Assembly: GCF_049060325.1 (NCBI RefSeq)
Contig: NZ_JBMGPW010000004.1
Coordinates: 1 to 64,000, forward strand
Reading direction: 5' to 3'
Origin: Vescimonas sanitatis
GTDB lineage: Bacteria; Bacillota; Clostridia; Oscillospirales; Oscillospiraceae
Length of the DNA: 64,000 nt
Positions 32,996-40,838 of this stretch are shown here, piece after piece. The position numbers were made by a program, and so were the translations under genes. The first letter of the stretch is position 1; every line of letters begins with the position of its first letter. The notes beneath the pieces are model-generated. The model saw only the letters and a program-made list of their open reading frames with translations, did not search any database and was not told the DNA's origin.

Positions 32996-33028
32996 GAAAA
33001 ATCACCGCCAAAATGGCGGTGATTTTTC
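32996..33028. terminator. Bidirectional terminator between recombinase 2 and tRNA-Ala
   Basis: ATCACCGCC (33001-33009) and GGCGGTGAT (33015-33023) with T runs on both strands. It serves the minus-strand tRNA-Ala that ends at 33035 and backs up the recombinase terminator. Confidence 0.8.
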
Positions 33029-33034
33029 TCGAAA

Positions 33035-33110
33035 TGGTGGACCTAATCGGGATCGAACCGACGACCTTACGGATGCGAACCGTACGCTCTCCCAGCTGAG
33101 CTATAGGCCC
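33035..33110 (-). tRNA. tRNA-Ala(CGC)
   Basis: Complete cloverleaf on the minus strand: acceptor GGGCCTA with TAGGTCC, D arm GCTC AGCTGGGA GAGC, anticodon arm TACGG TTCGCAT CCGTA (anticodon CGC, reads GCG), T arm, discriminator A and encoded CCA. Its stems are self-consistent and differ from those of the split copy whose halves flank the element, so it is a separate gene, perhaps carried by the element. Confidence 0.92.
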
Positions 33111-33238
33111 ATATTGCCGCTTTTTGCGGGTTTTTGCAACAAAAAGCTGATTTTCAAGTTTTCCGATTTTAGAAGAATTCAGAGAAAAACCTCTCCGAAA
33201 TCATGGACTGAAACTCGCAGGTCGATGTGCGACCATAG

Positions 33239-33278
33239 GGATGCGAACCGAACGCTCTCCCAGCTGAGCTACAAGCCC
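33239..33278 (-). other. 5' half of the split tRNA-Ala(CGC): right junction
   Basis: From 33278: acceptor GGGCTTG, D arm, then anticodon stem TTCGG and loop up to GGTTCGCATCC, where tRNA similarity stops. It complements the 3' half at 18035-18080: GGGCTTG pairs with CAGGTCC, and TTCGG with CCGAG. Both breaks lie at the GGATGCGAAC core. Confidence 0.82.
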
Positions 33279-33335
33279 GGATATGAAGTTGTTTGTCTTG
33301 TTGACGAATTTGCGAGGTGGGTTTTGACCACCTTG

Positions 33336-33372
33336 CCAAAATTTTCGGCAACTCCGATGGCGAAAATTTTGG
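33336..33372. repeat. 12-bp inverted repeat between tRNA fragments
   Basis: CCAAAATTTTCG (33336-33347) and CGAAAATTTTGG (33361-33372), spacer 13 bp, preceded by a second hairpin AGGTGG/CCACCT around 33315-33333. It lies between two tRNA-Ala 5' fragments; it may be a recombinase or accessory-protein site left by an earlier integration. Confidence 0.6.
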
Positions 33373-33414
33373 CCGCGAGATTTTTGCGGGACAAGGTTGC
33401 AATATATCAGGCTT

Positions 33415-33439
33415 GCTCTCCCAGCTGAGCTACAAGCCC
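33415..33439 (-). other. Second 5' fragment of tRNA-Ala next to its promoter
   Basis: GGGCTTG acceptor strand and D arm through GGGAGAGC, identical to the same part of the fragment at 33239-33278, then unrelated sequence. It directly follows a tRNA-type promoter, so it marks the original chromosomal position of the gene. Confidence 0.75.
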
Positions 33440-33461
33440 GTATTCACTTGCATACCCTGTT

Positions 33462-33489
33462 ATTATACACATTTCCCGCAAAAAAGCAA
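33462..33489 (-). promoter_or_regulatory. Promoter of the original tRNA-Ala locus
   Basis: On the minus strand TTGCTT (33484-33489), 16-bp spacer, TATAAT (33462-33467), 22 bp ahead of the tRNA 5' fragment at 33439. It can still drive transcription through the fragments into the intact tRNA at 33110. Confidence 0.65.
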
Positions 33490-33550
33490 GAGGAATTTCT
33501 GCGCCAGCCGCATCATTAGCTAATCAAAATGCAGATATCAATTTTATGTA

Positions 33551-33579
33551 TTTTACTTATGTTTATTTTGTGATATACT
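33551..33579 (+). promoter_or_regulatory. Candidate promoter for the CofE-family gene
   Basis: TTTTAC (33551-33556), 17-bp spacer, TATACT (33574-33579), 76 bp upstream of the ATG at 33655. The -10 is good, the -35 weak. Confidence 0.45.
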
Positions 33580-33654
33580 ATTTACTGTTACGCGTTTGCG
33601 CTGCCTTTGACGATTTCAACACAACACCTTAATTATATCAGGAGGGCTTCCGCT

Positions 33655-34854
33655 ATGAGCAGAACTTTGGGTACCGTGGTCCGGGGCGTGCGCGCCCCCA
33701 TCTTCCGCGAGGGCGACAGCGTGGTGGACATCACCGTCAGCACCGTGCTGAATGCGCTGGCTGAAAACAACATCACTGCCCGCGACGGCGACGTGGTGGC
33801 CGTGACCGAGTCCGTGGTGGCCCGCTGCCAGGGCAACTACGCCACCTGTGAGCAGATCGCCGAGGACGTCCGCGCCAAGACCGGCGGCAAGACCGTGGGC
33901 GTGGCATTCCCCATCCTCAGCCGCAACCGCTTCTCCCTGCTGCTGCGTGGCATCGCCATGGGCGCGGAGAAGGTCGTGCTGCTGCTGAGCTATCCCTCCG
34001 ACGAGGTGGGCAACCATCTGGTGAGCCTGGACCAGCTGGACGAGGCCGGCATCGACCCGTGGCACGATGTGCTGTCGCTGGAGCAGTTCCGCGCGGCTTT
34101 CGGTGAGGTGGTGCATCCCTTCACCGGCGTGGACTATGTGGCCTATTACAAGTCCATCATCGAGGAGGCCGGTGCCCAGGCGGAGATCGTGTTCGCCAAC
34201 CGCGTCACCGCTATCCTGCCCTACACCGACACGGTGATCACCTGCGACATCCACAGCCGCCAGCGCAGCAAGCGTCTGCTGACCGCCGCCGGTGCCAAGG
34301 CGGTGCTGGGTCTGGACGACCTGCTGACCGCGCCCGTGGACGGCAGCGGCTACAACGCCCAGTACGGCCTGCTGGGCAGCAACAAGGCGGACGACGACCG
34401 CGTGAAGCTGTTTCCCCGCGACGCCAAGGCGGTGGCGGAGGCCATCGGCAAGGCGATGAGCGACGCCACCGGCAAGCGGGTGGAGGCCATGGTCTACGGC
34501 GATGGCGCGTTTAAGGATCCCGCCGGGAAGATCTGGGAGCTGGCTGACCCCGTGGTGGCTCCCGGCTATACCAGCGGTCTGGTTGGTACGCCCAACGAGC
34601 TGAAGCTGAAGTATCTGGCGGACAAGGAGTTCGCCGACCTCAGCGGCGAGGAACTGAAGAACGCCATCTCCGAGAAGATCAAGGCCAAGGACGCCAAGAA
34701 GTCTCTGGTGGGCAACATGGTGTCCGAGGGCACCACGCCCCGGAACCTCACCGACCTGATCGGCTCCCTGTGCGACCTGACCAGCGGCTCCGGTGACAAG
34801 GGCACGCCCATCGTCTACATTCAGGGCTATTTCGACAACTACACCAACGAGTAA
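33655..34854 (+). CDS. CofE-family (F420-0:gamma-glutamyl ligase-like) protein
   Basis: 399 residues. The N-terminal half (GDVVAVTESVVARCQGNYAT, VAFPILSRNRFSLLLRGIAM) and the middle (VITCDIHSRQRSKR) fit the bacterial two-domain CofE-like family. In F420 producers it adds glutamate to the cofactor; Clostridia generally lack F420, and the substrate of their homologues is unknown. GGAGGG lies ahead of ATG 33655. It is a single-gene transcript ended by a strong hairpin, and it is the first clearly chromosomal gene to the right of the tRNA-Ala scars. Confidence 0.82.
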   Translation: MSRTLGTVVRGVRAPIFREGDSVVDITVSTVLNALAENNITARDGDVVAVTESVVARCQGNYATCEQIAEDVRAKTGGKTVGVAFPILSRNRFSLLLRGIAMGAEKVVLLLSYPSDEVGNHLVSLDQLDEAGIDPWHDVLSLEQFRAAFGEVVHPFTGVDYVAYYKSIIEEAGAQAEIVFANRVTAILPYTDTVITCDIHSRQRSKRLLTAAGAKAVLGLDDLLTAPVDGSGYNAQYGLLGSNKADDDRVKLFPRDAKAVAEAIGKAMSDATGKRVEAMVYGDGAFKDPAGKIWELADPVVAPGYTSGLVGTPNELKLKYLADKEFADLSGEELKNAISEKIKAKDAKKSLVGNMVSEGTTPRNLTDLIGSLCDLTSGSGDKGTPIVYIQGYFDNYTNE

Positions 34855-34859
34855 ACAGC

Positions 34860-34890
34860 AGCAGTCCCCCGGCCTTGCCGGGGGACTGCT
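34860..34890 (+). terminator. Terminator of the CofE-family gene
   Basis: AGCAGTCCCCCGGC, loop CTT and the exact complement, then TTTC; a 14-bp stem six bases after the stop codon. Confidence 0.8.
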
Positions 34891-34897
34891 TTCACGT

Positions 34898-34935
34898 ATA
34901 CCGCCAGCCCCCGGCAGAGCCGGGGGCTGGCGTAT
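34898..34935 (-). terminator. Terminator of the GntR/ABC operon
   Basis: A long GC stem around loop AGA (CGCCAGCCCCCGGC and complement) immediately after the permease stop at 34940, back to back with the terminator at 34860-34890. Confidence 0.7.
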
Positions 34936-34939
34936 CAGC

Positions 34940-36811
34940 TCAGTTGTACAATATCTCGTCCACGGCCACGGTGGAGCTATCATAGGTGCCGTCCACCTGG
35001 AACTCCAGCCCGTCGATGAACTTCTGCATCCGCAGCGCAAAGGCGGGCACGTTCAGCGGCACGGTGGTGGAGGTCTCACGGTCGATCACCACGCGGAGCT
35101 GTATATCCATGTCATAGCCCTTGGCATAGGAATAGAAGTCGTCACTCCGCGGATCCAGCGGCCCGGAGCTGTTGGCTGCGTCAGCCAGGGCCAGGGAGGC
35201 CAGGTCCTGCGCCTGCTGCCGGGTCAACTCGGCCACCTCGTCGGTGTCGTACCGGCGGACGTAGCCGCTGATCACGGCGTTCACGCCGCCGTACCGCGCC
35301 AGCGAGTCGATGCCGATGAGGCTCTCCCGGCTGTCGGTGCGGTTCACCAGCTGGGTCAGCAGCCGGTGGACATCGGAGCCGTTGACGATCGATACCCTCC
35401 ACTCACGACGCAGACTCGTGCCGTTCCGCAGCTGGTAGTCCACACGCACATAGCGGGTGATCGGGCCGCCCTCCGTGTCCAGATAGGTTTGGTTCTCCAG
35501 CCTTTCGCCTGTCTCATCGTACTGCTCCAGAATGGCGCGGTGGAGGGAGATCACGCTCTCCACCGCTGCGGGATCATCGGCGGTGAAATCCGCATAGCTG
35601 GCGCTGAAGCGGACGGAGGTCACGTCCTCCGCGTCCGGGACGCGGTGCTGATAGCCGGTAATGTCCAGCTTCACGCACACCGTCACCGCCGCCAGCACCA
35701 GCACCATGGCCGCCGTCTCCAGCCACCAGCGCTTGTTGAAGATGCGGAACTTCTTTTGCAGCAGCATCTGGGCGGCGAAGAAGCAGATCACGCCCATGAC
35801 CAGCTGACAGATCAGCAGGCAGGCGAAGCCGCCATCGATAAAGGCGGTATAGCGCAGGAACAGACCCAGCCCCAGACCGCCGCACAGACCGATACTCCAC
35901 CGGGCGATGGGGCGCAGCCACCGGAAGGACATAGCGTCGCCGGCCGTCTCGCTGGGGCGCTTTTTATACAGCCACCACACCAGCGCCAGCAGTGCGATGC
36001 CCACCGCGGCGTAGATGATACAGGTGGAGAAGGCGGAGGCCGGCAGCTGGACGCGTTGATAGCTTTGGGTGCCGATGGGCTCGCGGAACTGCACTTCGAT
36101 GGGCTGGGCGCCGCCGTTGGCCACGGCATCCCAGATCCGACCCACCGGTGTCAGCCAGGTAATGAACTCCGGAATGTCGCTGTTGCTGTAGCCGAAGTAA
36201 AACATCTGCGTCATCGTGCTTATCACCGCGTACAGAAGGAGGGCGATGACGTTCATCGCGCCGTAGAGCACCGGCACCGCCAGCAGCCATCCCGTGACCA
36301 TGGCGCACAGGGAGCCGAGCGCGAAGAAGAACAGCGCCATCAGCTCCGTCAGCAGCAGCCACGTGCCCAGCGCCGCCCAGTCCACGTAGGAGAAGCCGGC
36401 GCTGCACAGAGCGGTCAGCAGGAAGATCAGCACGTTCCCCGCCGTCAGCGCTCCCAGCGCAGAGAGGACGTGGGAGAAAAATGCCTGTGTCCGTGTCACC
36501 GGCAGGGCGTGCATCAGTCCCACGGTGCGGCCGGACATCAGGTACGACCACACCGCCATGGCCGCAAAGCAGCCGAACAGCAGGGACATGACCACGGAGG
36601 CGGGTATGGACTGGATGATGACGTTGTGCTGCCGCAGCTGCAGCACGGTCATGATGCCCTCCGCCACGCCGTCGCACTCCCGGCTCGCCGACAGTATCTG
36701 CATGGGAAGGATCACCACCCACACGGCCACATACAAAAACAGCAGCGGCCAGTAGCGCTTTATATCGCTGCGCAGCAGCGCGGCGTTACAGAAGGATGTC
36801 TTTCGCGGCAT
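34940..36811 (-). CDS. ABC transporter permease
   Basis: 623 residues. It has about 10 hydrophobic segments in the first 380 residues and a large extracytoplasmic C-terminal domain (from about 390 to the end, YQHRVPDAEDVTSVRFSASY and onwards). The ATG at 36811, with GGAGG upstream, overlaps the ATPase by 26 nt. Permeases of this size with a GntR-linked ATPase belong to the YtrC/D-like or BcrB-like exporters that respond to cell-wall stress; the cargo is unknown. Confidence 0.75.
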   Translation of the reverse strand: MPRKTSFCNAALLRSDIKRYWPLLFLYVAVWVVILPMQILSASRECDGVAEGIMTVLQLRQHNVIIQSIPASVVMSLLFGCFAAMAVWSYLMSGRTVGLMHALPVTRTQAFFSHVLSALGALTAGNVLIFLLTALCSAGFSYVDWAALGTWLLLTELMALFFFALGSLCAMVTGWLLAVPVLYGAMNVIALLLYAVISTMTQMFYFGYSNSDIPEFITWLTPVGRIWDAVANGGAQPIEVQFREPIGTQSYQRVQLPASAFSTCIIYAAVGIALLALVWWLYKKRPSETAGDAMSFRWLRPIARWSIGLCGGLGLGLFLRYTAFIDGGFACLLICQLVMGVICFFAAQMLLQKKFRIFNKRWWLETAAMVLVLAAVTVCVKLDITGYQHRVPDAEDVTSVRFSASYADFTADDPAAVESVISLHRAILEQYDETGERLENQTYLDTEGGPITRYVRVDYQLRNGTSLRREWRVSIVNGSDVHRLLTQLVNRTDSRESLIGIDSLARYGGVNAVISGYVRRYDTDEVAELTRQQAQDLASLALADAANSSGPLDPRSDDFYSYAKGYDMDIQLRVVIDRETSTTVPLNVPAFALRMQKFIDGLEFQVDGTYDSSTVAVDEILYN

Positions 36812-37685
36812 AATCCACACCTCCCAGCTCGTAAATGAATATCTCCTCCAGCGTCAGCGGGATGGATTCCAGCAGCACCGGCTCGGTGATCTGCATCCGG
36901 CGCATAATCTCCTGACTGCTGCCCCGGACGATATAGGTGTACACCCGTCCCACGTGGCTGCGGTGCAGGATGTTCAGCTCCGCCGGCAGCGGCGGCTCGG
37001 TAACGCCCTGATAGGCCACCTGCAGCTTCACCGTGTTGTCCTGCAGATCGCTGAGACTCCGCTCCAGCAGCACCTTTCCGTGGTTCAGGATGCCCACGTG
37101 GTCGCACACATCCTCCAGCTCCCGCAGGTTGTGGCTGGAGACCAGCACCGTCGTGCCGCGCTCCGCCACGTCGCCCAGAAGCAGCGACCACACCTGCCGC
37201 CGCATCACCGGGTCAAGGCCATCCACCGGCTCGTCCAGAATGAGGTACTCCGGCATACAGCACACCATCAGCCAAAAGGCCGCCTGCTTCTGCATACCCT
37301 TGCTCATCCGCCGCAGCATCATTTTCTCATCCAGCGGGAAGACCTGCTTCAGCTTCTCGTACCGCTCCCAGCTGAAATCGGGGTAGATACCGGCGAGGAA
37401 TTTCGCCATCTCCCGGATGCCCGACTGCGGGAAGTAGTACCAGTCGTCGCCGATAACGGCCATACGACTCTTCACGGCGGTGTTCTCGTATACCGGCTGA
37501 CCGTCCACCAGCACGTCGCCGCTGTCTTGCCGGTAGATGCCCGCCAAATGGCGGATGATGGTGGATTTCCCCGCGCCGTTGGGCCCTACCAGACCGTACA
37601 CCGCGCCGTGGGGCACCGTCATGGTCAGGTCGTCCAGCGCCCGGAAGCCGTCAAAGGTCTTGACGACGTTTTTTACCTCGATCAT
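36786..37685 (-). CDS. ABC transporter ATP-binding protein, YtrB-like
   Basis: 299 residues: Walker A GPNGAGKST (36-44), signature MSKGMQKQA, Walker B YLILDEPVDGLDP, H loop SSHNLRE. The C-terminal 80 residues form an extra domain as in YtrB/BcrA types. The start overlaps the GntR gene by 4 nt. The operon order GntR - ATPase - permease fits an autoregulated exporter. Confidence 0.85.
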   Translation of the reverse strand: MIEVKNVVKTFDGFRALDDLTMTVPHGAVYGLVGPNGAGKSTIIRHLAGIYRQDSGDVLVDGQPVYENTAVKSRMAVIGDDWYYFPQSGIREMAKFLAGIYPDFSWERYEKLKQVFPLDEKMMLRRMSKGMQKQAAFWLMVCCMPEYLILDEPVDGLDPVMRRQVWSLLLGDVAERGTTVLVSSHNLRELEDVCDHVGILNHGKVLLERSLSDLQDNTVKLQVAYQGVTEPPLPAELNILHRSHVGRVYTYIVRGSSQEIMRRMQITEPVLLESIPLTLEEIFIYELGGVDYAAKDILL

Positions 37686-38044
37686 TTACCCTCTCCTCCT
37701 TCCCAAAGTACCAGCAGCTGTTCCCGGGTATAGCCCAGGCTCTTCAGCTCCTCCAGTAGCGGGACCAGCCGCCCCGTCAGTTCAGCGATGCGCCGCAGAT
37801 GCTCGCCGTCCCCGGCGGAGACAAAGCTCCCTCTGCCCGCCACAGAGTAGATGTACCCCTCCGCCTCCAGCTCCGCGTAAGCCCGCTGGATGGTGTTGGG
37901 GTTGATGGCCAGCTGCGTAGCCAGAGAGCGCACGGAGGGCAGCTTTTCGTCTGGCTCCAGCAGCCCTGTCAGCATCATGCGCCGCAGGCTGTCCTTCACC
38001 TGCTGGTACAGGGGACGGCTGTCCCGGTAGTCCAGCACGATCAT
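37682..38044 (-). CDS. GntR-family regulator, YtrA subfamily
   Basis: About 120 residues: a winged helix with PLYQQVKDSLRRMMLTGLLE and KLPSVRSLATQLAINPNTIQ, followed by a short helical tail rather than a large effector domain, as in YtrA. The ATG at 38044 is preferred; the GTG at 38053 would nearly touch the SD GGAG. It probably represses its own operon through the palindrome at 38072-38092. Confidence 0.85.
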   Translation of the reverse strand: MIVLDYRDSRPLYQQVKDSLRRMMLTGLLEPDEKLPSVRSLATQLAINPNTIQRAYAELEAEGYIYSVAGRGSFVSAGDGEHLRRIAELTGRLVPLLEELKSLGYTREQLLVLWEGGEGK

Positions 38045-38071
38045 ATCGCACACGCTCCTTTCCGTATCAAG

Positions 38072-38092
38072 TGTACTATGCGTGTTAGTACA
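38072..38092. promoter_or_regulatory. YtrA-type operator
   Basis: TGTACTA (38072-38078), 7-bp spacer, TAGTACA (38086-38092): a perfect 7-bp inverted repeat 28 bp upstream of the regulator's ATG. GntR-YtrA proteins bind such half-sites. Confidence 0.7.
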
Positions 38093-38137
38093 GTCAGCAT
38101 ATCACAGCTCTCTCTTGCCTGTCAAGGAAAATTTTTC

Positions 38138-38166
38138 TTTTCATCCCCCGGGTTTCGTAGTATAAT
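38138..38166 (+). promoter_or_regulatory. proBA promoter
   Basis: TTTTCA (38138-38143), 17-bp spacer and perfect TATAAT (38161-38166), 34 bp before the proB ATG. Confidence 0.65.
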
Positions 38167-38200
38167 GGCTCCAAATTCCTTTCCCGAAGGGGGCATTTCT

Positions 38201-38983
38201 ATGCGTATCACGGTAAAAGTCGGCACCTCCACCCTGGCCCACGCCACCGGACGGCTGAACATCCAGCGGATGGAGGGCCTGTGCAAGGTCCTGAGCGACC
38301 TGAAAAACGCCGGGCACGAGATCATTCTCGTTTCCTCCGGTGCCATCGGCATGGGCGTGGGCAAGCTGAACCTGCCGGGACGACCTAAGGATATGCCCAC
38401 GAAGCAGGCGGCCGCCGCTGTGGGTCAGTGCGAGCTGATGTACACCTACGACAAGCTGTTCAACGAGTACAACCACACAGTGGCACAGGTGCTGCTCACC
38501 GGCGAGGATGTAAAGAACGAGCAGCGCAGCCGTAATATGCGGAACACCATTTTTCGCCTGTTGGAGCTGGGCGCGCTGCCTGTCATCAACGAAAACGACA
38601 CCGTGGCCACTGACGAGGTGGGCGTGGAGAACACCATCGGCGAGAACGACACGCTTTCCGCCATCGTGGCGGCGGCGGTACAGGCCGACCTGCTGATATT
38701 GCTCAGTGATATCGACGGTCTGTATGACGGCGATCCCCACAGGGATCCCACCGCGAAGCTTATCCCCGTGGTGCCGTCCATCGACGCGCACATTCTCGCT
38801 CTGGGCGGCGGCAGCGGCAGCGGCCTGGGCACAGGCGGCATGGCCACCAAGCTGAAGGCTGCGCAGATCGTCACCGAGGTCGGCTGCCAGATGGTCATCG
38901 CCAATGGCAGCAAGCCCGCCCTGCTGTACGACATCGTGGGCGGAAAGCCTGTGGGCACCCGATTTCTGGCAAAGGAGAAGTGA
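38201..38983 (+). CDS. proB: Glutamate 5-kinase
   Basis: 260 residues. Phosphorylates glutamate in the first step of proline synthesis. The amino-acid kinase fold is visible: VKVGTSTL (ATP site), ILVSSGAIGMGVG, VINENDTV, LLILLSDIDGLYDGDP and GGMATKLKAA. It ends after the kinase domain and lacks the C-terminal PUA domain of the 367-residue E. coli enzyme, a common short form. proA follows 3 nt later. The weak GAAGGGGGC serves as SD. Confidence 0.93.
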   Translation: MRITVKVGTSTLAHATGRLNIQRMEGLCKVLSDLKNAGHEIILVSSGAIGMGVGKLNLPGRPKDMPTKQAAAAVGQCELMYTYDKLFNEYNHTVAQVLLTGEDVKNEQRSRNMRNTIFRLLELGALPVINENDTVATDEVGVENTIGENDTLSAIVAAAVQADLLILLSDIDGLYDGDPHRDPTAKLIPVVPSIDAHILALGGGSGSGLGTGGMATKLKAAQIVTEVGCQMVIANGSKPALLYDIVGGKPVGTRFLAKEK

Positions 38984-38986
38984 ACC

Positions 38987-40243
38987 ATGACCACTATCGA
39001 TATTCTGAAAAAGACCCGCGCCGCCCGGGGCGGACTGGCCGTCCTGGACGAGGCAGGCAAAAACGCCCTGCTGCTGTCCATGGCCGACAGTCTTCTGTCC
39101 CATGAGGGCGCTATTCTGGCGGAAAATGAAACCGACATGAGCGATGCCCGGGGGCATATCTCCGATGTGATGCTGGACCGGCTGCGGCTGGACCATGACC
39201 GACTGGCGGGCATGGCCGACGGCGTACGGGCCATTGCCGCCCTGCCGGACCACACCGGCCGCGTGCTGTCCGAGGTGCGCCGCCCCAACGGTCTGGTCAT
39301 CCAGAAGGTACAGGTCCCTCTGGGGCTGGTGTCCATTATCTATGAGAGCCGCCCCAACGTTACCTCAGATGCGGCGGCCCTGGCGCTGAAATCCGGCAAT
39401 GTCTGCGTACTCCGCAGCGGCAGGGAGGCCTACCGTACCGCCCGCGCCATCGTGCAGGCGCTGAAGGCCGGCATCGCCGCCGAGGGCGGCGACCCGGACA
39501 TTCTGAACATCGTGGACGACACCACCCACCAGTCTGCCGCGGACATCATGACCGCCAAGGGTCTGGTGGACCTGCTGATCCCCCGGGGCGGCGCGGGACT
39601 GATCCGGGCCTGCGTGGCCGGCGCCACCGTGCCCTGCATCGAGACGGGTACCGGTATCTGCCATGTGTATGTGGACGAGAGCGCCGATCTGAGCAAGGCC
39701 CTGAACATTGTGGAAAACGCCAAGGCCAGCCGTCCCTCCGTGTGCAACGCCGAAGAGGTACTGCTGGTACATAGCGCCGCGGCGCAGGCTTTCCTGCCCC
39801 GGCTGAAAAAGCGCTTGGTGGATGACCGAGCCGCCGCAGGCAAGGTCCCCGTGGAGCTGCGGCTGGACGAGCGCGCCGCGGCAATCATCCCCGGAACGCC
39901 CGCCGGCGGGCAGGACTTCGACACCGAATTTCTGGACTATATCCTGGCCGTAAAGCTCGTGGACAGCGTGGACGAGGCCATCGTTCACATCGCCGCCCAC
40001 TCCACCGGCCACAGCGAGGCCATCGTCACCGAAGACCCCGCCCACGCCGAGGCCTTTGTCAACGGGGTGGACAGCGCCGCCGTGTATGTCAATGCCTCCA
40101 CCCGCTTTACCGACGGCGGCGAGTTCGGGCTGGGCTGCGAGATGGGCATCTCCACCCAGAAGCTCCACGCCCGGGGCCCCATGGGTCTGGACGAGCTGGC
40201 CACGTATAAATACGTCATCCGCGGCAACGGACAGATCAGATAA
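38987..40243 (+). CDS. proA: Gamma-glutamyl phosphate reductase
   Basis: 418 residues, NADPH-dependent second step of proline synthesis. Conserved segments are ESRPNVTSDAAALALKSGN, RGGAGLIRACVAGATVPCIE and NAKASRPSVCNAEEVLL with the catalytic Cys. AAGGAGAAG precedes the ATG, which is translationally linked to proB. Confidence 0.95.
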   Translation: MTTIDILKKTRAARGGLAVLDEAGKNALLLSMADSLLSHEGAILAENETDMSDARGHISDVMLDRLRLDHDRLAGMADGVRAIAALPDHTGRVLSEVRRPNGLVIQKVQVPLGLVSIIYESRPNVTSDAAALALKSGNVCVLRSGREAYRTARAIVQALKAGIAAEGGDPDILNIVDDTTHQSAADIMTAKGLVDLLIPRGGAGLIRACVAGATVPCIETGTGICHVYVDESADLSKALNIVENAKASRPSVCNAEEVLLVHSAAAQAFLPRLKKRLVDDRAAAGKVPVELRLDERAAAIIPGTPAGGQDFDTEFLDYILAVKLVDSVDEAIVHIAAHSTGHSEAIVTEDPAHAEAFVNGVDSAAVYVNASTRFTDGGEFGLGCEMGISTQKLHARGPMGLDELATYKYVIRGNGQIR

Positions 40244-40247
40244 AGCA

Positions 40248-40275
40248 AAAAGAGACGGCATCCGCCGTCTCTTTT
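40248..40275. terminator. Bidirectional terminator between proA and the ABC importer
   Basis: AAAAGAGACGGC (40248-40259) and GCCGTCTCTTTT (40264-40275), loop ATCC, with A/T runs on both sides. It overlaps the stop codon of the minus-strand ATPase gene. Confidence 0.85.
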
Positions 40276-40838
40276 CATATTTCCACGATCTCTGCGCCCA
40301 GGGCCGCGGCGTCCGCCCGGTCGTGGGTGACGCACAGCACCGCCGCGCCGTTCCGGTGCCGCAGAAGATACTGCGCCGTCCGGTCCCGGGCCGCGCCGTC
40401 CAGGCCCTTAAAGGGTTCATCCAGCAGCAGCAGCTCCGGCACATAACATACCGCCCGGGCAATGGACACCCGCCGCCGCTGTCCGCCGGACAGTTCCGCC
40501 GCCCGCTGGTCCAGGCAGTCCGCCAATCCCAGCTCCCGCAGGTGCGCCTCGATATCCGGCCGGGACATGGCCCGGCCCGTGACCAGACGCACGTTCTCCA
40601 CGGCATCCAGCTGCGGGCACAGACGGTCCTCCTGAAACACGAAACCCAATCGCTCCGGCACGCCGGTGACGGTGCCGCTGTCCGGCATCTCCAACCCGGC
40701 GATACAGCGCAGGAGTGTGGTCTTGCCGCGGCCGGAGGGGGCCATCAGACACACCACCGCCCCGCCCGGGAGGGTCAGGCTCACGTCCTCCAGCACGACC
40801 TTGTCGCCGAAGCGCTTGTACAGATGTGCCGCGTTCAT
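40275..40838 (-). CDS. ABC importer ATP-binding protein, SsuB/TauB-like
   Basis: About 187 residues, short for the family (usually about 240). Walker A APSGRGKTT, Q loop FVFQEDRLCPQ, signature LSGGQRRRV, Walker B LLLLDEPFKGLD and H loop VTHDR. The ATG at 40838 overlaps the permease stop by 4 nt. It completes a three-gene nitrate/sulfonate/pyrimidine-type importer with the permease and binding protein upstream. Confidence 0.83.
   Translation of the reverse strand: MNAAHLYKRFGDKVVLEDVSLTLPGGAVVCLMAPSGRGKTTLLRCIAGLEMPDSGTVTGVPERLGFVFQEDRLCPQLDAVENVRLVTGRAMSRPDIEAHLRELGLADCLDQRAAELSGGQRRRVSIARAVCYVPELLLLDEPFKGLDGAARDRTAQYLLRHRNGAAVLCVTHDRADAAALGAEIVEI

Noticed and set aside
33415..33439. Additional tRNA-Ala gene at the right junction
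   Set aside because: Only acceptor 5' strand and D arm are present; no anticodon or T arm follows, so it is a fragment and not a functional tRNA.
33616..35040. Minus-strand frame of 474 codons over the CofE-family gene
   Set aside because: Antisense shadow caused by high GC3; no family resemblance, and the plus strand carries a clear gene with SD and terminator.
34793..36838. Plus-strand frame of 681 codons over the ABC permease
   Set aside because: His/Gln/Gly-rich antisense frame without SD; the minus-strand permease has membrane segments and operon context.
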